The notes: generated by a model from the letters alone, not told the origin. Positions 8,980 through 17,159 are shown, counted from the stretch's first letter. The stretch is 41,468 nucleotides of DNA from an uncultured Aquimarina sp. (GCA_947489195.1 CANLCT010000040.1:1-41468), one strand, 5' to 3'. Made by a program: numbers and translations.

Positions 8980-9043
8980 TAAAATGTCTTTATAACATAA
9001 AAAACGTGAGTTTCATTGTAATTATATAGAGAAAAAGATATAG

Positions 9044-9334
9044 CTATAAATTCTTTTCATAATCCATACTTTGGTTCAATACACGAACAATTAGAATATC
9101 TATATCCGTGACTAAATAAAAAATAGTGTGAGATTTATACGAAAACCTTTTTAAAGATAGAATAAATTCAGATGCATCACGACCAAGTGTAGTATTATCA
9201 GCGAGTACTTGAAAAAGAGTATGCATTCCGGATAAATATGCTTTGGCTTGTTTTAATCCAAATGTTTCAATGCCATATTCATACATTTTGGCAAGATCAA
9301 TTTCAGCTTTTCCTGATAATTTATAAACGCCCAT
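9044..9334 (-). CDS. parE: ParE/RelE-superfamily toxin
   Basis: A 96-residue toxin of the ParE type: Y-K-L-S-G-K-A-E-I-D-L at the N-terminus, then Y-G-I-E-T-F-G-L-K-Q-A-K-A-Y with helix-forming pattern, and the C-terminal strands R-F-S-Y-K-S-H-T-I-F-Y-L and I-L-I-V-R-V-L-N-Q-S-M-D. ParE toxins usually poison DNA gyrase; RelE relatives cut mRNA, and sequence alone favours ParE. I chose the ATG at 9334, which overlaps the antitoxin stop by 14 nt and gives the family-typical start; a longer frame from a TTG at 9355 exists but adds only 7 residues. It is translated after, and held in check by, the antitoxin encoded just upstream. Confidence 0.88.
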   Translation of the reverse strand: MGVYKLSGKAEIDLAKMYEYGIETFGLKQAKAYLSGMHTLFQVLADNTTLGRDASEFILSLKRFSYKSHTIFYLVTDIDILIVRVLNQSMDYEKNL

Positions 9335-9578
9335 CTGCTCGCATTCGGTTTTCAACTTCCTTCATAATATCTGGAACGGATTTATCACTAACACCACTTT
9401 CCATACCTTCAGTTATAGCTGCTTTAAGTGCTGAAAATTTGGCGTTTTTTAGTTGATCTCGTCTTACGAGATCACGAAGATATTCACTATCATTAGTAAA
9501 CTCTCCTGTTGTGATTCGTGACTTTATCCATTTATCTTGCTTTTCTGTAAATGTTATTGTTTTTCTAATTGTAGACAT
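9321..9578 (-). CDS. parD: ParD-type ribbon-helix-helix antitoxin
   Basis: An 85-residue antitoxin. The N-terminal part, beginning R-K-T-I-T-F-T-E-K-Q and running through S-E-Y-L-R-D-L-V-R-R-D, is a ribbon-helix-helix DNA-binding domain of the ParD/CopG class; the C-terminal tail (about 50-85, ending E-N-R-M-R-A-D-G-R-L) would wrap around the toxin. Such proteins repress their own promoter, and a good promoter is visible 62 bp upstream. The pair forms a compact module flanked on both sides by dispersed repeats, like the stabilising toxin-antitoxin cassettes of large integrons. Confidence 0.88.
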   Translation of the reverse strand: MSTIRKTITFTEKQDKWIKSRITTGEFTNDSEYLRDLVRRDQLKNAKFSALKAAITEGMESGVSDKSVPDIMKEVENRMRADGRL

Positions 9579-9639
9579 AATGGCTTGTTTAAATAATCAT
9601 ACTATTGATGCAATATAGTATAGTTAATCACATATTGCA

Positions 9640-9669
9640 AAATTATAGAAGTCAATTTCATACATTCAA
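9640..9669 (-). promoter_or_regulatory. Bacteroidota-type promoter for parDE
   Basis: On the minus strand TAATTTTG (9640-9647) fits the TAnnTTTG -7 consensus of Bacteroidota sigma-A promoters, and TTG at 9667-9669 lies 19 bp further upstream, within the usual 17-23 bp. The expected start site falls about 55 nt before the parD ATG. Confidence 0.55.
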
Positions 9670-9681
9670 CAACTATTCCCT

Positions 9682-9771
9682 TACCATACACATTTTGTCT
9701 CCACGCTTCTGCCCTAGCTACAAAAGTTTTTCTCCCAAACAAAGTTACATAACGCAGAACATTATAGGACA
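9682..9771. repeat. Dispersed repeat R1, copy C (shortened)
   Basis: About 90 bp: it keeps the left end (ACCATACACATTTTG) and the right end (AAAGTTACATAACG, then AACATTATAGGACA) of R1 but lacks the middle GTATTCCATTACATT part. No CGTTATGTAA partner follows. Instead a long hairpin follows at about 9775-9815 (AAAGTCC and GGACTTT around G-T), and CCTATAATT at about 10012 is joined directly to sequence found after the partner box at 8688, as if that box had been deleted. Confidence 0.75.
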
Positions 9772-10073
9772 CGCAATAATATTATTAAAGTCCGGTGGAC
9801 TTTTAATATTGTTGGCGAGTTGTAGCGTTGAAGAAATTTAAAACTTAGGTCTAGAAACTTTTCTTTCTCCCGAAGCATCAACACGCTATTTATATAATTC
9901 ATACACTGGGTCAATTATATAAATCCGTGTATAAATGTCATATTCCGTACAAATTGTATAGAAATTTTCAAATACACGATTTATCAGAAACATCTCGTTT
10001 AACACATTAGTCCTATAATTAAATGCCCTCGATTGTTTTTTAAAAATAATTATGCCTCACAGTATTCTTAATT

Positions 10074-10128
10074 CTCTAAAATATGTACGCTCATTCACTT
10101 ATTGTTTTACCCAAAGTTTTCTGAGGCC
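10074..10128. repeat. Dispersed repeat R4, copy B
   Basis: 55 bp matching 4958-5012 at all but two positions, same orientation, ending 15 bp before the 3' end of the EEP nuclease gene. The rest of the 9579-10142 spacer contains the parD promoter, the R1 copy and a hairpin but no gene I can support. Confidence 0.9.
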
Positions 10129-10142
10129 AATGTTAAACATAA

Positions 10143-11045
10143 CTACAATAAATTTAAATCAATATATACAAGGGCATGATCTGAAGCTTTTGGGCTATCT
10201 TCTCCAATATTTTCAAATCTTTCACCTGAATATTTTTCAACTCGATAAGGCATTCCATTTCTTAAAATTTTAGGTTTTTCATCTTTATTTTTTTCTTCTA
10301 AGCCCTTCGACAAAAAAATATAATCAAGTTGACTATATATATTCTGTTTTTTGTAAAAATGAGTCCACCTCTCTTCTTTTAATAATCTATTAACAACATT
10401 ATTCAAGCCTTTATGATTTATTAAACTTAATAATGCAGTATCCTTATTTGGATAATCATTTAGGTCTCCAACCACAATAAAATTTCCCATATAATTGATA
10501 CTTCTCCAATCATCTTCTACAATTTTTGCAACTCTATCACTTTGTTCAAGTCTTCTTTCGTGTGTTTTTTCGCGACCTCCTATCATGGATTTAAAATGGT
10601 TATTATATATTCTAAGTGTTTTATCCTGAATTATTACATCAACGGTTAAACAATCTCTAGAAAACAACCATGAAGTATTTCTTTCATTTCTTTCATTTCT
10701 GTACGAGCAAATGTTATTAATTGGAAATTTACTAAGGAAAGCAACATCTAAATGTCTTGGATCATGACTATCGATAAGCAACCTATATTTATATCCACAC
10801 CCTGCCAAATATTTGGAATTGAAGTGATCTAAGACTTTAAGGCCTTCTACTTCTTGAAGGCAAAGTATATCTGCTTTGGATTTTCTAATTGTTTTTGCTG
10901 TAATTCTTTTTGCTTCTTCGTCATTTATAGTGAATGCGGTATTATTTATCATAAAGCCATCATCCAAATTAGGACTAAAATTCTGTGCAAACTTATACCT
11001 TGCAAACAAATTTTCAACGTTAAATGTTGCTACTCTAATTTTCAT
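10143..11045 (-). CDS. Endonuclease/exonuclease/phosphatase (EEP) family protein
   Basis: A 300-residue enzyme of the DNase I/exonuclease III fold. The family motifs appear in order: A-T-F-N-V-E-N-L-F (metal-binding Asn) at the start, L-C-L-Q-E-V-E-G with the catalytic Glu, D-V-A-F-L-S-K-F-P-I, N-N-H-F-K-S, V-V-G-D-L-N-D with Asp/Asn, S-Q-L-D-Y-I-F, and the terminal S-D-H-A catalytic His. The likely substrate is nucleic acid, but phosphodiester enzymes of other kinds share these motifs. I start it at the ATG at 11045, 4 nt after the stop of the PLD gene; a longer frame to 11081 would overlap that gene. It is the last gene of a four-gene leftward unit. Confidence 0.85.
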   Translation of the reverse strand: MKIRVATFNVENLFARYKFAQNFSPNLDDGFMINNTAFTINDEEAKRITAKTIRKSKADILCLQEVEGLKVLDHFNSKYLAGCGYKYRLLIDSHDPRHLDVAFLSKFPINNICSYRNERNERNTSWLFSRDCLTVDVIIQDKTLRIYNNHFKSMIGGREKTHERRLEQSDRVAKIVEDDWRSINYMGNFIVVGDLNDYPNKDTALLSLINHKGLNNVVNRLLKEERWTHFYKKQNIYSQLDYIFLSKGLEEKNKDEKPKILRNGMPYRVEKYSGERFENIGEDSPKASDHALVYIDLNLL

Positions 11046-11049
11046 TTTA

Positions 11050-12072
11050 TCAAAGTGAGTTAAATAATCTTTGTACTTCATTTTTTACTAAATCGGCTAC
11101 TTTTTCATTACTAAACATTATTCCTAATTCTAGGGAGCTACTAGCAGATTTTGAAATATTGGAAGTGCCAAAATGACTGAATTTCGAATCAATTGAAATT
11201 ATTTTATAGTGCATTCTACCTATACTTCCTGTTAACTGGCCAGGGTAATATTTTATATCAATATTTTTAGAAATTAACTTTGGAACAGCATCCCAACTTT
11301 GCATTTGTTGGTCCCCATCAACAATACCTATTATATTCACCCCTCTTTCATGGGCTTTAATGAGTTCATCAATAAATTCATTGTTAACTGATATATTGAA
11401 ATAAGAAAAGTAAATTTCAAATTTCGCTTTTTTAATCATTTCTATTATAGATTCTAGAACTCCTCCCGTTGAAGAAATACATAAAGCAAATGATTTATTG
11501 GTGTCTGAATAAAACTTAAACTCTTTATTTACATTTTTAAATGTATAGTTCCATATTTCATTAATGGCTTTTTTTAAAGGTTTGTTACTAGGTACTTTTA
11601 ATACTTCAATTCCCCAATTATAATGTCTATTTAAACTGCCTTCAGATAGATTGGCAGAAGTAAAAAAAAGATCAATATTATTTTCTTCAGTATTAAAGTT
11701 CACAATAATATTCATATGCTGTAATGCAGAAGAAATTTTATCACTTCTAATATCAAGTCCAGCACGTAAAACAGCAATAAAACATTTTCTATTTAGTACT
11801 CGTTTGCCATATTCTTCCCAGATAGTAATATTATCAGCTCTTTTTTCCTTTAAGTATGAATTTTCTATAAAGATTTTTGCTTTGCTTTTGTTAGATCTTA
11901 CCGTTTTTATTAAACTTTCTGTTAGTTCAAGATCGCAAAACTGTTGGCTACCGATGAATAAGTCTCCTTTGCTCTTTTCAATAAAATTTAATATCGCACC
12001 TTTTATTGAATCAGATGCCCCCCTACTAATGGGGCTAAACAAAAATTTAATATTTTCTACTGTTAAGGCCAT
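11050..12072 (-). CDS. Phospholipase D-like (HKD) protein, probable nuclease
   Basis: A 340-residue protein built of two PLD-like halves. The second half has a full H-x-K-x4-D motif (H-Y-K-I-I-S-I-D, 288-295) followed by G-T-S-N-I-S. The first half has a degenerate counterpart: H119-M-N in place of H-x-K, followed by F-F-T-S-A-N-L-S at about 136-143. One good motif can suffice when PLD proteins dimerise, as in the Nuc-like and type II nuclease branches. There is no signal peptide, so it acts in the cytoplasm; DNA or RNA cleavage is more likely than lipid hydrolysis, given its nuclease neighbour. It starts 12 nt after the protease gene and ends 4 nt before the EEP gene. Confidence 0.82.
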   Translation of the reverse strand: MALTVENIKFLFSPISRGASDSIKGAILNFIEKSKGDLFIGSQQFCDLELTESLIKTVRSNKSKAKIFIENSYLKEKRADNITIWEEYGKRVLNRKCFIAVLRAGLDIRSDKISSALQHMNIIVNFNTEENNIDLFFTSANLSEGSLNRHYNWGIEVLKVPSNKPLKKAINEIWNYTFKNVNKEFKFYSDTNKSFALCISSTGGVLESIIEMIKKAKFEIYFSYFNISVNNEFIDELIKAHERGVNIIGIVDGDQQMQSWDAVPKLISKNIDIKYYPGQLTGSIGRMHYKIISIDSKFSHFGTSNISKSASSSLELGIMFSNEKVADLVKNEVQRLFNSL

Positions 12073-12084
12073 TTCTTGAGTTTA

Positions 12085-12699
12085 TTATTTAATTGGAAAG
12101 TATAATTTTGCATCACTCATAATTTTCATGAAGTCATTATATTTTATTTTTGCCCTCCCATTTATACCCCAGTACTTACCTTTTGTATTTAAAATTGTAA
12201 AATGAGATTTTTTCATATCTATTTCATTCATATTATTATAGTGCAATTCTATACCTACTATCAGTACACAATGGTGATGAAGACAATCCCCCTTTGGTTT
12301 AATATAGTTTTTAGAACATGTTGCCGACATTCCTTTATACCATTTACAGCCTATAATTGCTGGACCAACTTCCAAAATATTTCTGCAAATATTATCAATG
12401 ATCTTTTCTCTTCTATATCCTCGTATTAAACCCAGTTTCACAAGAGTATCGCCAACCGATGAAAGTGAAGTCCCTATTCTTAAATAACTTGCCCCTAAAT
12501 ACTCTCCACCACCAAATAAATCAATTCTTTGTGCTTCCCAGTAAACTTCTTGAATAGCAAAATCTCTATTTATATTCTGTAATCCATAGGGTTTCGAATT
12601 AAGAGAGTTGCACCAAGAAATAGCAACACAAGCACCAGTAATTCCTTGATTTAGTATGGGATATACTTCCCAGTTTTTTATAACCTTTTTAGCCTCCAC
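12085..12699 (-). CDS. Papain-like cysteine peptidase
   Basis: A 204-residue protein with the C1 (papain) arrangement: oxyanion-hole Gln and catalytic Cys in L-N-Q-G-I-T-G-A-C (Cys24), catalytic His within H-H-H-C-V-L-I-V-G-I-E (141-143), and Asn171 in N-T-K-G-K-Y-W-G-I-N-G, whose W-G-x-N-G resembles the papain WGxxG block. No signal peptide, so probably intracellular. I prefer the GTG start at 12699, which overlaps the upstream stop by 11 nt; a TTG at 12726 would add 9 residues. The upstream neighbour is a small protein with a C-terminal Gly-Gly, a plausible substrate, and two nuclease-like genes follow. Confidence 0.78.
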   Translation of the reverse strand: MEAKKVIKNWEVYPILNQGITGACVAISWCNSLNSKPYGLQNINRDFAIQEVYWEAQRIDLFGGGEYLGASYLRIGTSLSSVGDTLVKLGLIRGYRREKIIDNICRNILEVGPAIIGCKWYKGMSATCSKNYIKPKGDCLHHHCVLIVGIELHYNNMNEIDMKKSHFTILNTKGKYWGINGRAKIKYNDFMKIMSDAKLYFPIK

Positions 12700-13147
12700 A
12701 ATGAACAGCTGCAATAATTCCAGCAATTATGCAAAATTCAGGGCCCCAGAAAAAAGATGTTGCACAGATCGCACTTGCTAAGGCTCCAGCATCCGAACAA
12801 TCAAAATCATCTGAGCTATGTAGTGGTTCGATATCAATAATAAAAGTTTTAGGAACTATTTCATTTATAGAGCTCTGTAATTGTTTTCTTCTAAATCTAA
12901 CAAGTAATACCAATTGCTTCATTAAATCAGAGATTTCTTTTTCTTCTTCTTTTGTATCGTTTGGATTTTCTCTAATTCTATTTTTAGCGTCTGCCATTCC
13001 TTTGTATAGCTTTTCATAGTTTTCATCTAATATTTTCAAATATTGGAAATAATTAAAAAGATAATCTCCTTTAGTACGTGGTGTTTTTCGTACCCCTAAT
13101 TTGGATAATAAGTTGTCATATTCTAATGAAATTCTTTTTTGTTTCAT
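12689..13147 (-). CDS. Small protein with four Cys spaced 11 apart and C-terminal GG
   Basis: A 152-residue protein of no family I know. Residues 1-100 are charged and helical. The C-terminal 40 residues are hydrophobic and small-residue-rich, with Cys at 117, 128, 139 and 150, exactly 11 residues apart, and the chain ends H-C-G-G. An 11-residue repeat places the cysteines on one face of a helix. The tail looks like a membrane-seeking or processed peptide (a bacteriocin-like look), or a tag recognised by a protease. It opens a four-gene unit and overlaps the papain-like peptidase gene, so the peptidase may act on it. Function is unknown. Confidence 0.65.
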   Translation of the reverse strand: MKQKRISLEYDNLLSKLGVRKTPRTKGDYLFNYFQYLKILDENYEKLYKGMADAKNRIRENPNDTKEEEKEISDLMKQLVLLVRFRRKQLQSSINEIVPKTFIIDIEPLHSSDDFDCSDAGALASAICATSFFWGPEFCIIAGIIAAVHCGG

Positions 13148-13244
13148 AATCTTAAGTTTTAAAATATTAACTATTATTTATTACTTAATGGTTAATCAAT
13201 CGAAAAGGTTAACATTCTTATGTTATTTTTATAAATAGTGGGCA

Positions 13245-13412
13245 ACCATTCCATACACATTTTGCCTCCATTCCTCTGCCCTTTCAGCAAAAAGAGTATT
13301 CCATTACATTTTTAAAGAAACTTTTGGGGAGAAAAAAAATTAAAGAAGAGTAGTTATTTACAATCGCTTTTTCCCAAAGCAAAGTTACATAACGCGAGAA
13401 CATTATAGGACA
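13245..13412. repeat. Dispersed repeat R1, copy D
   Basis: The fullest copy (168 bp), beginning CCATTCCATACACATTTTG and ending AACATTATAGGACA, with GTATTCCATTACATTTTTAA in the middle and TTACATAACG at 13385-13394. It lies about 100 bp upstream of the start of the Cys-periodic protein gene. Confidence 0.85.
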
Positions 13413-13445
13413 TTTATTCACATAGTAAATTTGCGGATGCTTGCA

Positions 13446-13507
13446 TTTTACATAATTGTAGATAATGACACCGTGAGGTATTTTACATCTACAACAATTA
13501 TGTAAAA
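13446..13507. other. Long bulged stem-loop in spacer
   Basis: TTTTACATAATTGTAGAT at 13446-13463 pairs perfectly with 13487-13507 apart from a three-base bulge (AAC) on the right arm, enclosing a 23-nt loop. A long stem with a few extrahelical bases on one arm is the layout of attC sites, but this one lacks the AAC/GTT core at the stem base. Its right arm could also pair with TTACATAA in the R1 copy at 13385-13392. Confidence 0.5.
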
Positions 13508-13539
13508 GCCAATTTGCGGATATTTAGTTCTACCGCATT

Positions 13540-13651
13540 AGCCACCACCATAAAAAAGTCAAACCCTCTATATTTTAAACTTACACATTTTACAGGATAG
13601 TAGTGTCAAAGATTTTTTTCTACGCGATTCTCATGAAGGTTTCCGCAAGAG
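13540..13651. repeat. Dispersed repeat R3, copy C
   Basis: Begins AGCCACCACCATAAAAAAG and ends GGTTTCCGCAAGAG, matching the ends of 4541-4654; the middle has diverged. It ends 17 bp before the 3' end of the 947-aa gene. Nothing gene-like was found in the 13148-13667 spacer. Confidence 0.7.
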
Positions 13652-13667
13652 CTTAAATTTACTTTTA

Positions 13668-16511
13668 TTAATCTACTAAAACCTCTCCTTTTGAGTTTAT
13701 TCTTTTATCTAAATAATACAAGCCATTTAGATAAGAAGCATAATGTATTTCTGCAGCACCAGAATTATCATCTTTAAGATTACAGAATTTATCATAAAAA
13801 CTTTCGAGCGAAATAAGTCCAGATTTAGCTCTATGATATTCGTAAACAGCAAAACCATCACTATCTTCAGTTAAATTTCCTTCGATGTCGTAAAAGAATA
13901 CACTTTCGTATAAGTCCATTTCATTCCATTGAATTTCCTTTTTATGATAATTTTCTGGACCAAGAACAGGTTTGTTATTTTTATCAAAATAGGATTCCGA
14001 AATAACTGAACTGTTTTCATTTAACTCATAAACTATAGTGGAATAACCTAATTTATTATTTTTGATCGAGTCATTAATATCTAAAAAACTATAACTTATA
14101 AGTCTTTGTCTGTTATCATAGTTATGTTTAATCGCACTTATTCCTTGTGTATTATTAACCCTAATATTCTCACTGTTATAGTATGATTCTAGCTCTAAAT
14201 TATTATATGCATTGTATTCATATTTAATTGTACATACTCCATTTATGAGGTTATCTTTAGTATTGTACTTTTTTATTAAGGTATCATTTCCTTTTTTATT
14301 AGGGTAAAATTTAATTCTGAATGCTCCTTCAAATAGTATAGGCTCATTCTTTTTATTATAATAACTACGCTCTATCAACTGATTATGTTTGTTGTAGGAA
14401 TAGAAATTGAAAGCAACATTGCCGTTACCATTGGCTAATTTAAAGTCTGTATTATAAAATGATGCCTTTATTTTGTTATTATTCACATCATATTCCCAAC
14501 ATGTCTTGGCTACATCTGCTTCAGAATTAATAAAATTCCCTAAAGAATCCAGAGTAATCAACTCTATATTATTACCATTTTCATCAAATTTATTTAGGTA
14601 ACTGACTACCCCTTTTTTAATATTTGAAAATGAATTGTCTTTATTTAAATTCTCACTTCTTATTATTTCATCCTTAGAGTTTTTATAATTATTGGTAATA
14701 GCTATTCCGGAGTTATCATTTATTAAATCATTATACACATCCAGATTGTAATACACCATTAATGAATCACTAGGGTATTCAACTTTAGTTGCACCCCATT
14801 TTTCATCGTCATATTTTAACCTATACTCCATATAATACTTAGCATTGAAAGTTGCCCTACCAATACTATCATATTTGGTAACCCATTGAAAATAGTCTTC
14901 ACTAGCTAATACAGGTAAATTATTTTTATTAAATCGTTTAGTTTGCGTGCAATTCCCATAAATATCATAACAATATTCATAAATACAAACACCATCATTA
15001 TCATTGATTTTATGATTATAACTGTTTAAATTTATTCTTTTTTTTATTTTTCCTCTTTCGTCATAAACATACTTTAAATTATAGGAATCTGAATTGATTA
15101 GATGCTTACCATTTTTATCAAATTTTTTGTAAGTTTTATACAAATGCTTATCTGTATAGCTTATTTCATATATGGATACATTCTCATTATTGTTTATTAG
15201 TCTATTCTCTAAATCATAATTTTCAACCCTAATGATTCTTCGTTTAGTATCAAAATATTTTTTCTTGTGATATACATCTTGCTTGTTTTTAATAGCCAAT
15301 CCTTCTTTATTAAAGTAAGTGATAAGGGCAATATTTTCATTTAATATTTTCCATCTAGTTTCATAAACTTTATCATCGTTATTTACTCTATTGCCTTCGA
15401 TATTATAATATTTGCCTATAAATAAATCATTTTCATTAATAGAGCATTTGTATAAACAATAAGCTAAATCTGAATTGTAAGATTCATCTTTGTTATAGTA
15501 ATGTACTTCAAATGTATTGTCACCATTTTTAATTATTTTAGTAATGGCTGATTTATAAGTTCCACCGTTTTTTAGTTCCCCATTTTTATAAAATTTGATA
15601 GTTATAGTGTCCCATAATTCAGTAACTTCATACACTTCATCATATTTAATTTGTTCATTATATATTGGATATGATGTTAATACATCACCATCAAAAGTGT
15701 GGAGTATTTTCCTATATAAATTGGTTTTACCTTTACTATAACTATAGTAATGATTTAAATTAGGTAATTCATAATATGCAGTTTCTCTCAACCATTCATC
15801 AATTTTTAACTCCCAATACCGTTGTTCAAGTCTTTTGAAATTGTGCTCAGTAATACTGTCATACATATCTTGTATACTGTCAAGTTCTTCATTAAATTTA
15901 TTAAAAAGTTTATTGCTATTTTTAATTGTTAATTTATCACGACCCAATTTTATATATGCTTTCCTTAATAATCTGGCATAATATTCAGTTATATTAAAGT
16001 GATACTGTTCATGTATTAACAACTGAGAACTTAATAATGAATCATTAATTTTTTCTGATTTTGAAGGATTCATATAAGCATATATCGACAAATCTTTATC
16101 GCTTATATCTCTAGGACAAAAAATTCCAGTAAAAATTGCTGCATCAAACTCATCAGATATTGATTCAACCACTTTAAAATTTGTCCAATCCACATTTTTT
16201 TTAGACCAAATAATATATTGATTATCATAATTAAATGGTAGATATTCTTCTTCATTTACAAAAGCGAAAACACTAATTGTTGCAAATACTCCCCAAAAGT
16301 ATTTGCGTTTTAGCTTTGTCCACCTGTTAGCAAATTTTAAAAGAAAAAAAGCAGGAGCTACTAATAATAGTGTACCAATAAATGAACCAATTATGGTTTC
16401 TGTAGCTTCAAATTCAATATTGTTAATTACTTTAGGGAAAGCATAGAAAATTATTACGTACAATAAATAAAAACCAAAAAAATAAAACAGATACCCAATA
16501 ATTTTTTTCAT
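13668..16511 (-). CDS. Membrane protein with DUF922-like protease domain and YD-like repeats
   Basis: A 947-residue protein in three parts. Residues 1-85 contain about three membrane spans (5-25, 40-60, 70-86). Residues 95-190 resemble the DUF922 secreted zinc-protease family of Bacteroidota: V-D-W-T-N-F near 107, then I-H-E-Q-Y-H-F-N at 166-173 (HExxH) followed by T-E-Y-Y-A-R-L-L-R. From about 270 to the C-terminus there are roughly a dozen 40-50-residue repeats with the pattern Y-x-Y-D-x-x-G-N...Y-Y-N-x-x-x-x-P, like YD or MORN-type text. The repeats probably lie outside the membrane and bind something; the protease acts there too. It is the rightmost member of the leftward accessory array and is monocistronic. 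Confidence 0.7.
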   Translation of the reverse strand: MKKIIGYLFYFFGFYLLYVIIFYAFPKVINNIEFEATETIIGSFIGTLLLVAPAFFLLKFANRWTKLKRKYFWGVFATISVFAFVNEEEYLPFNYDNQYIIWSKKNVDWTNFKVVESISDEFDAAIFTGIFCPRDISDKDLSIYAYMNPSKSEKINDSLLSSQLLIHEQYHFNITEYYARLLRKAYIKLGRDKLTIKNSNKLFNKFNEELDSIQDMYDSITEHNFKRLEQRYWELKIDEWLRETAYYELPNLNHYYSYSKGKTNLYRKILHTFDGDVLTSYPIYNEQIKYDEVYEVTELWDTITIKFYKNGELKNGGTYKSAITKIIKNGDNTFEVHYYNKDESYNSDLAYCLYKCSINENDLFIGKYYNIEGNRVNNDDKVYETRWKILNENIALITYFNKEGLAIKNKQDVYHKKKYFDTKRRIIRVENYDLENRLINNNENVSIYEISYTDKHLYKTYKKFDKNGKHLINSDSYNLKYVYDERGKIKKRINLNSYNHKINDNDGVCIYEYCYDIYGNCTQTKRFNKNNLPVLASEDYFQWVTKYDSIGRATFNAKYYMEYRLKYDDEKWGATKVEYPSDSLMVYYNLDVYNDLINDNSGIAITNNYKNSKDEIIRSENLNKDNSFSNIKKGVVSYLNKFDENGNNIELITLDSLGNFINSEADVAKTCWEYDVNNNKIKASFYNTDFKLANGNGNVAFNFYSYNKHNQLIERSYYNKKNEPILFEGAFRIKFYPNKKGNDTLIKKYNTKDNLINGVCTIKYEYNAYNNLELESYYNSENIRVNNTQGISAIKHNYDNRQRLISYSFLDINDSIKNNKLGYSTIVYELNENSSVISESYFDKNNKPVLGPENYHKKEIQWNEMDLYESVFFYDIEGNLTEDSDGFAVYEYHRAKSGLISLESFYDKFCNLKDDNSGAAEIHYASYLNGLYYLDKRINSKGEVLVD

Positions 16512-17159
16512 AAATATTTAAATGCAATAAAATAATTAAAAGATGATTTGAACAATATTTAGGAGAATCCTTTTAAGTTATAGATTTATAACAAATGTAA
16601 CAAAATACCAGATTAAACACATAATTAATCGATTAAGTTCGTTTTAAATATAAAAAGTACTGTTATACAAAACATTAAGAGCCAAATCATTATGATTTTG
16701 ATATAGATAAATATTAAAAAAAATAAGACTCATTTTTAGTTCATCGATCATATTTTAAATAAATACAAATTTGTTCAATTCAGGAATTATTTTGGTAGAA
16801 ATATCCACTTTTAAGCCTATTATTTAACCCAAAATGATGAAACAGTTATTTTTAATTTTTTTAAATCTAAATTTTTTAAATATTTTAATGTTGGGTTACG
16901 TTGCATCTAAATAAATGGTTTTCAGTTAGATTGAAAAGCCATATCCAAAGTTAAAAGTTTTGAGTATTTTGAATTTTGAAAAAAAAGTAAATACAACTTA
17001 GTTGCATTTAAAAATTTAAATTACTTTAGCATTGGAAAACAGATATGAATACTCTGCAATTACGTTTAAAACCTGATGTTTTATCATAATTCAAGAATTT
17101 AGTTCAGGAGTTTTCAATCTATAGAAAAAGGAATAAATAATTCACTAGTTTTGAGCTTA
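16512..17159. other. AT-rich divergent intergenic region
   Basis: 650 bp between the leftward array and the rightward metal locus, with no gene. It holds a TACATTTG box at 16592-16599 on the minus strand (fits the -7 consensus, but no -33 element at proper distance), a CGTTGCATCT half-site at 16899-16908, and the palindrome at 16989-17009 reported separately. No attI or integrase remnant was recognised, although this is where one would be expected if the array were a simple integron. Confidence 0.6.
16989..17009. promoter_or_regulatory. Candidate metal-regulator operator
   Basis: A 21-bp palindrome: left arm AAATACAACT, central T, right arm AGTTGCATTT, with one mismatched pair. A related half-site (CGTTGCATCT) lies 90 bp upstream. 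It lies about 150 bp before the first gene of the TonB-receptor locus. Size and symmetry suit a Fur/Zur-family regulator; which one is inference. Confidence 0.45.

Noticed and set aside
11050..12072. Phospholipase D acting on lipids
   Set aside because: No export signal, one degenerate HKD motif, and a nuclease-type neighbour make a nuclease role more likely.
1..16511. CRISPR array or prophage
   Set aside because: Repeats are long, diverged and irregularly spaced, without unique spacers of equal length; no phage structural, packaging or integrase gene was recognised.
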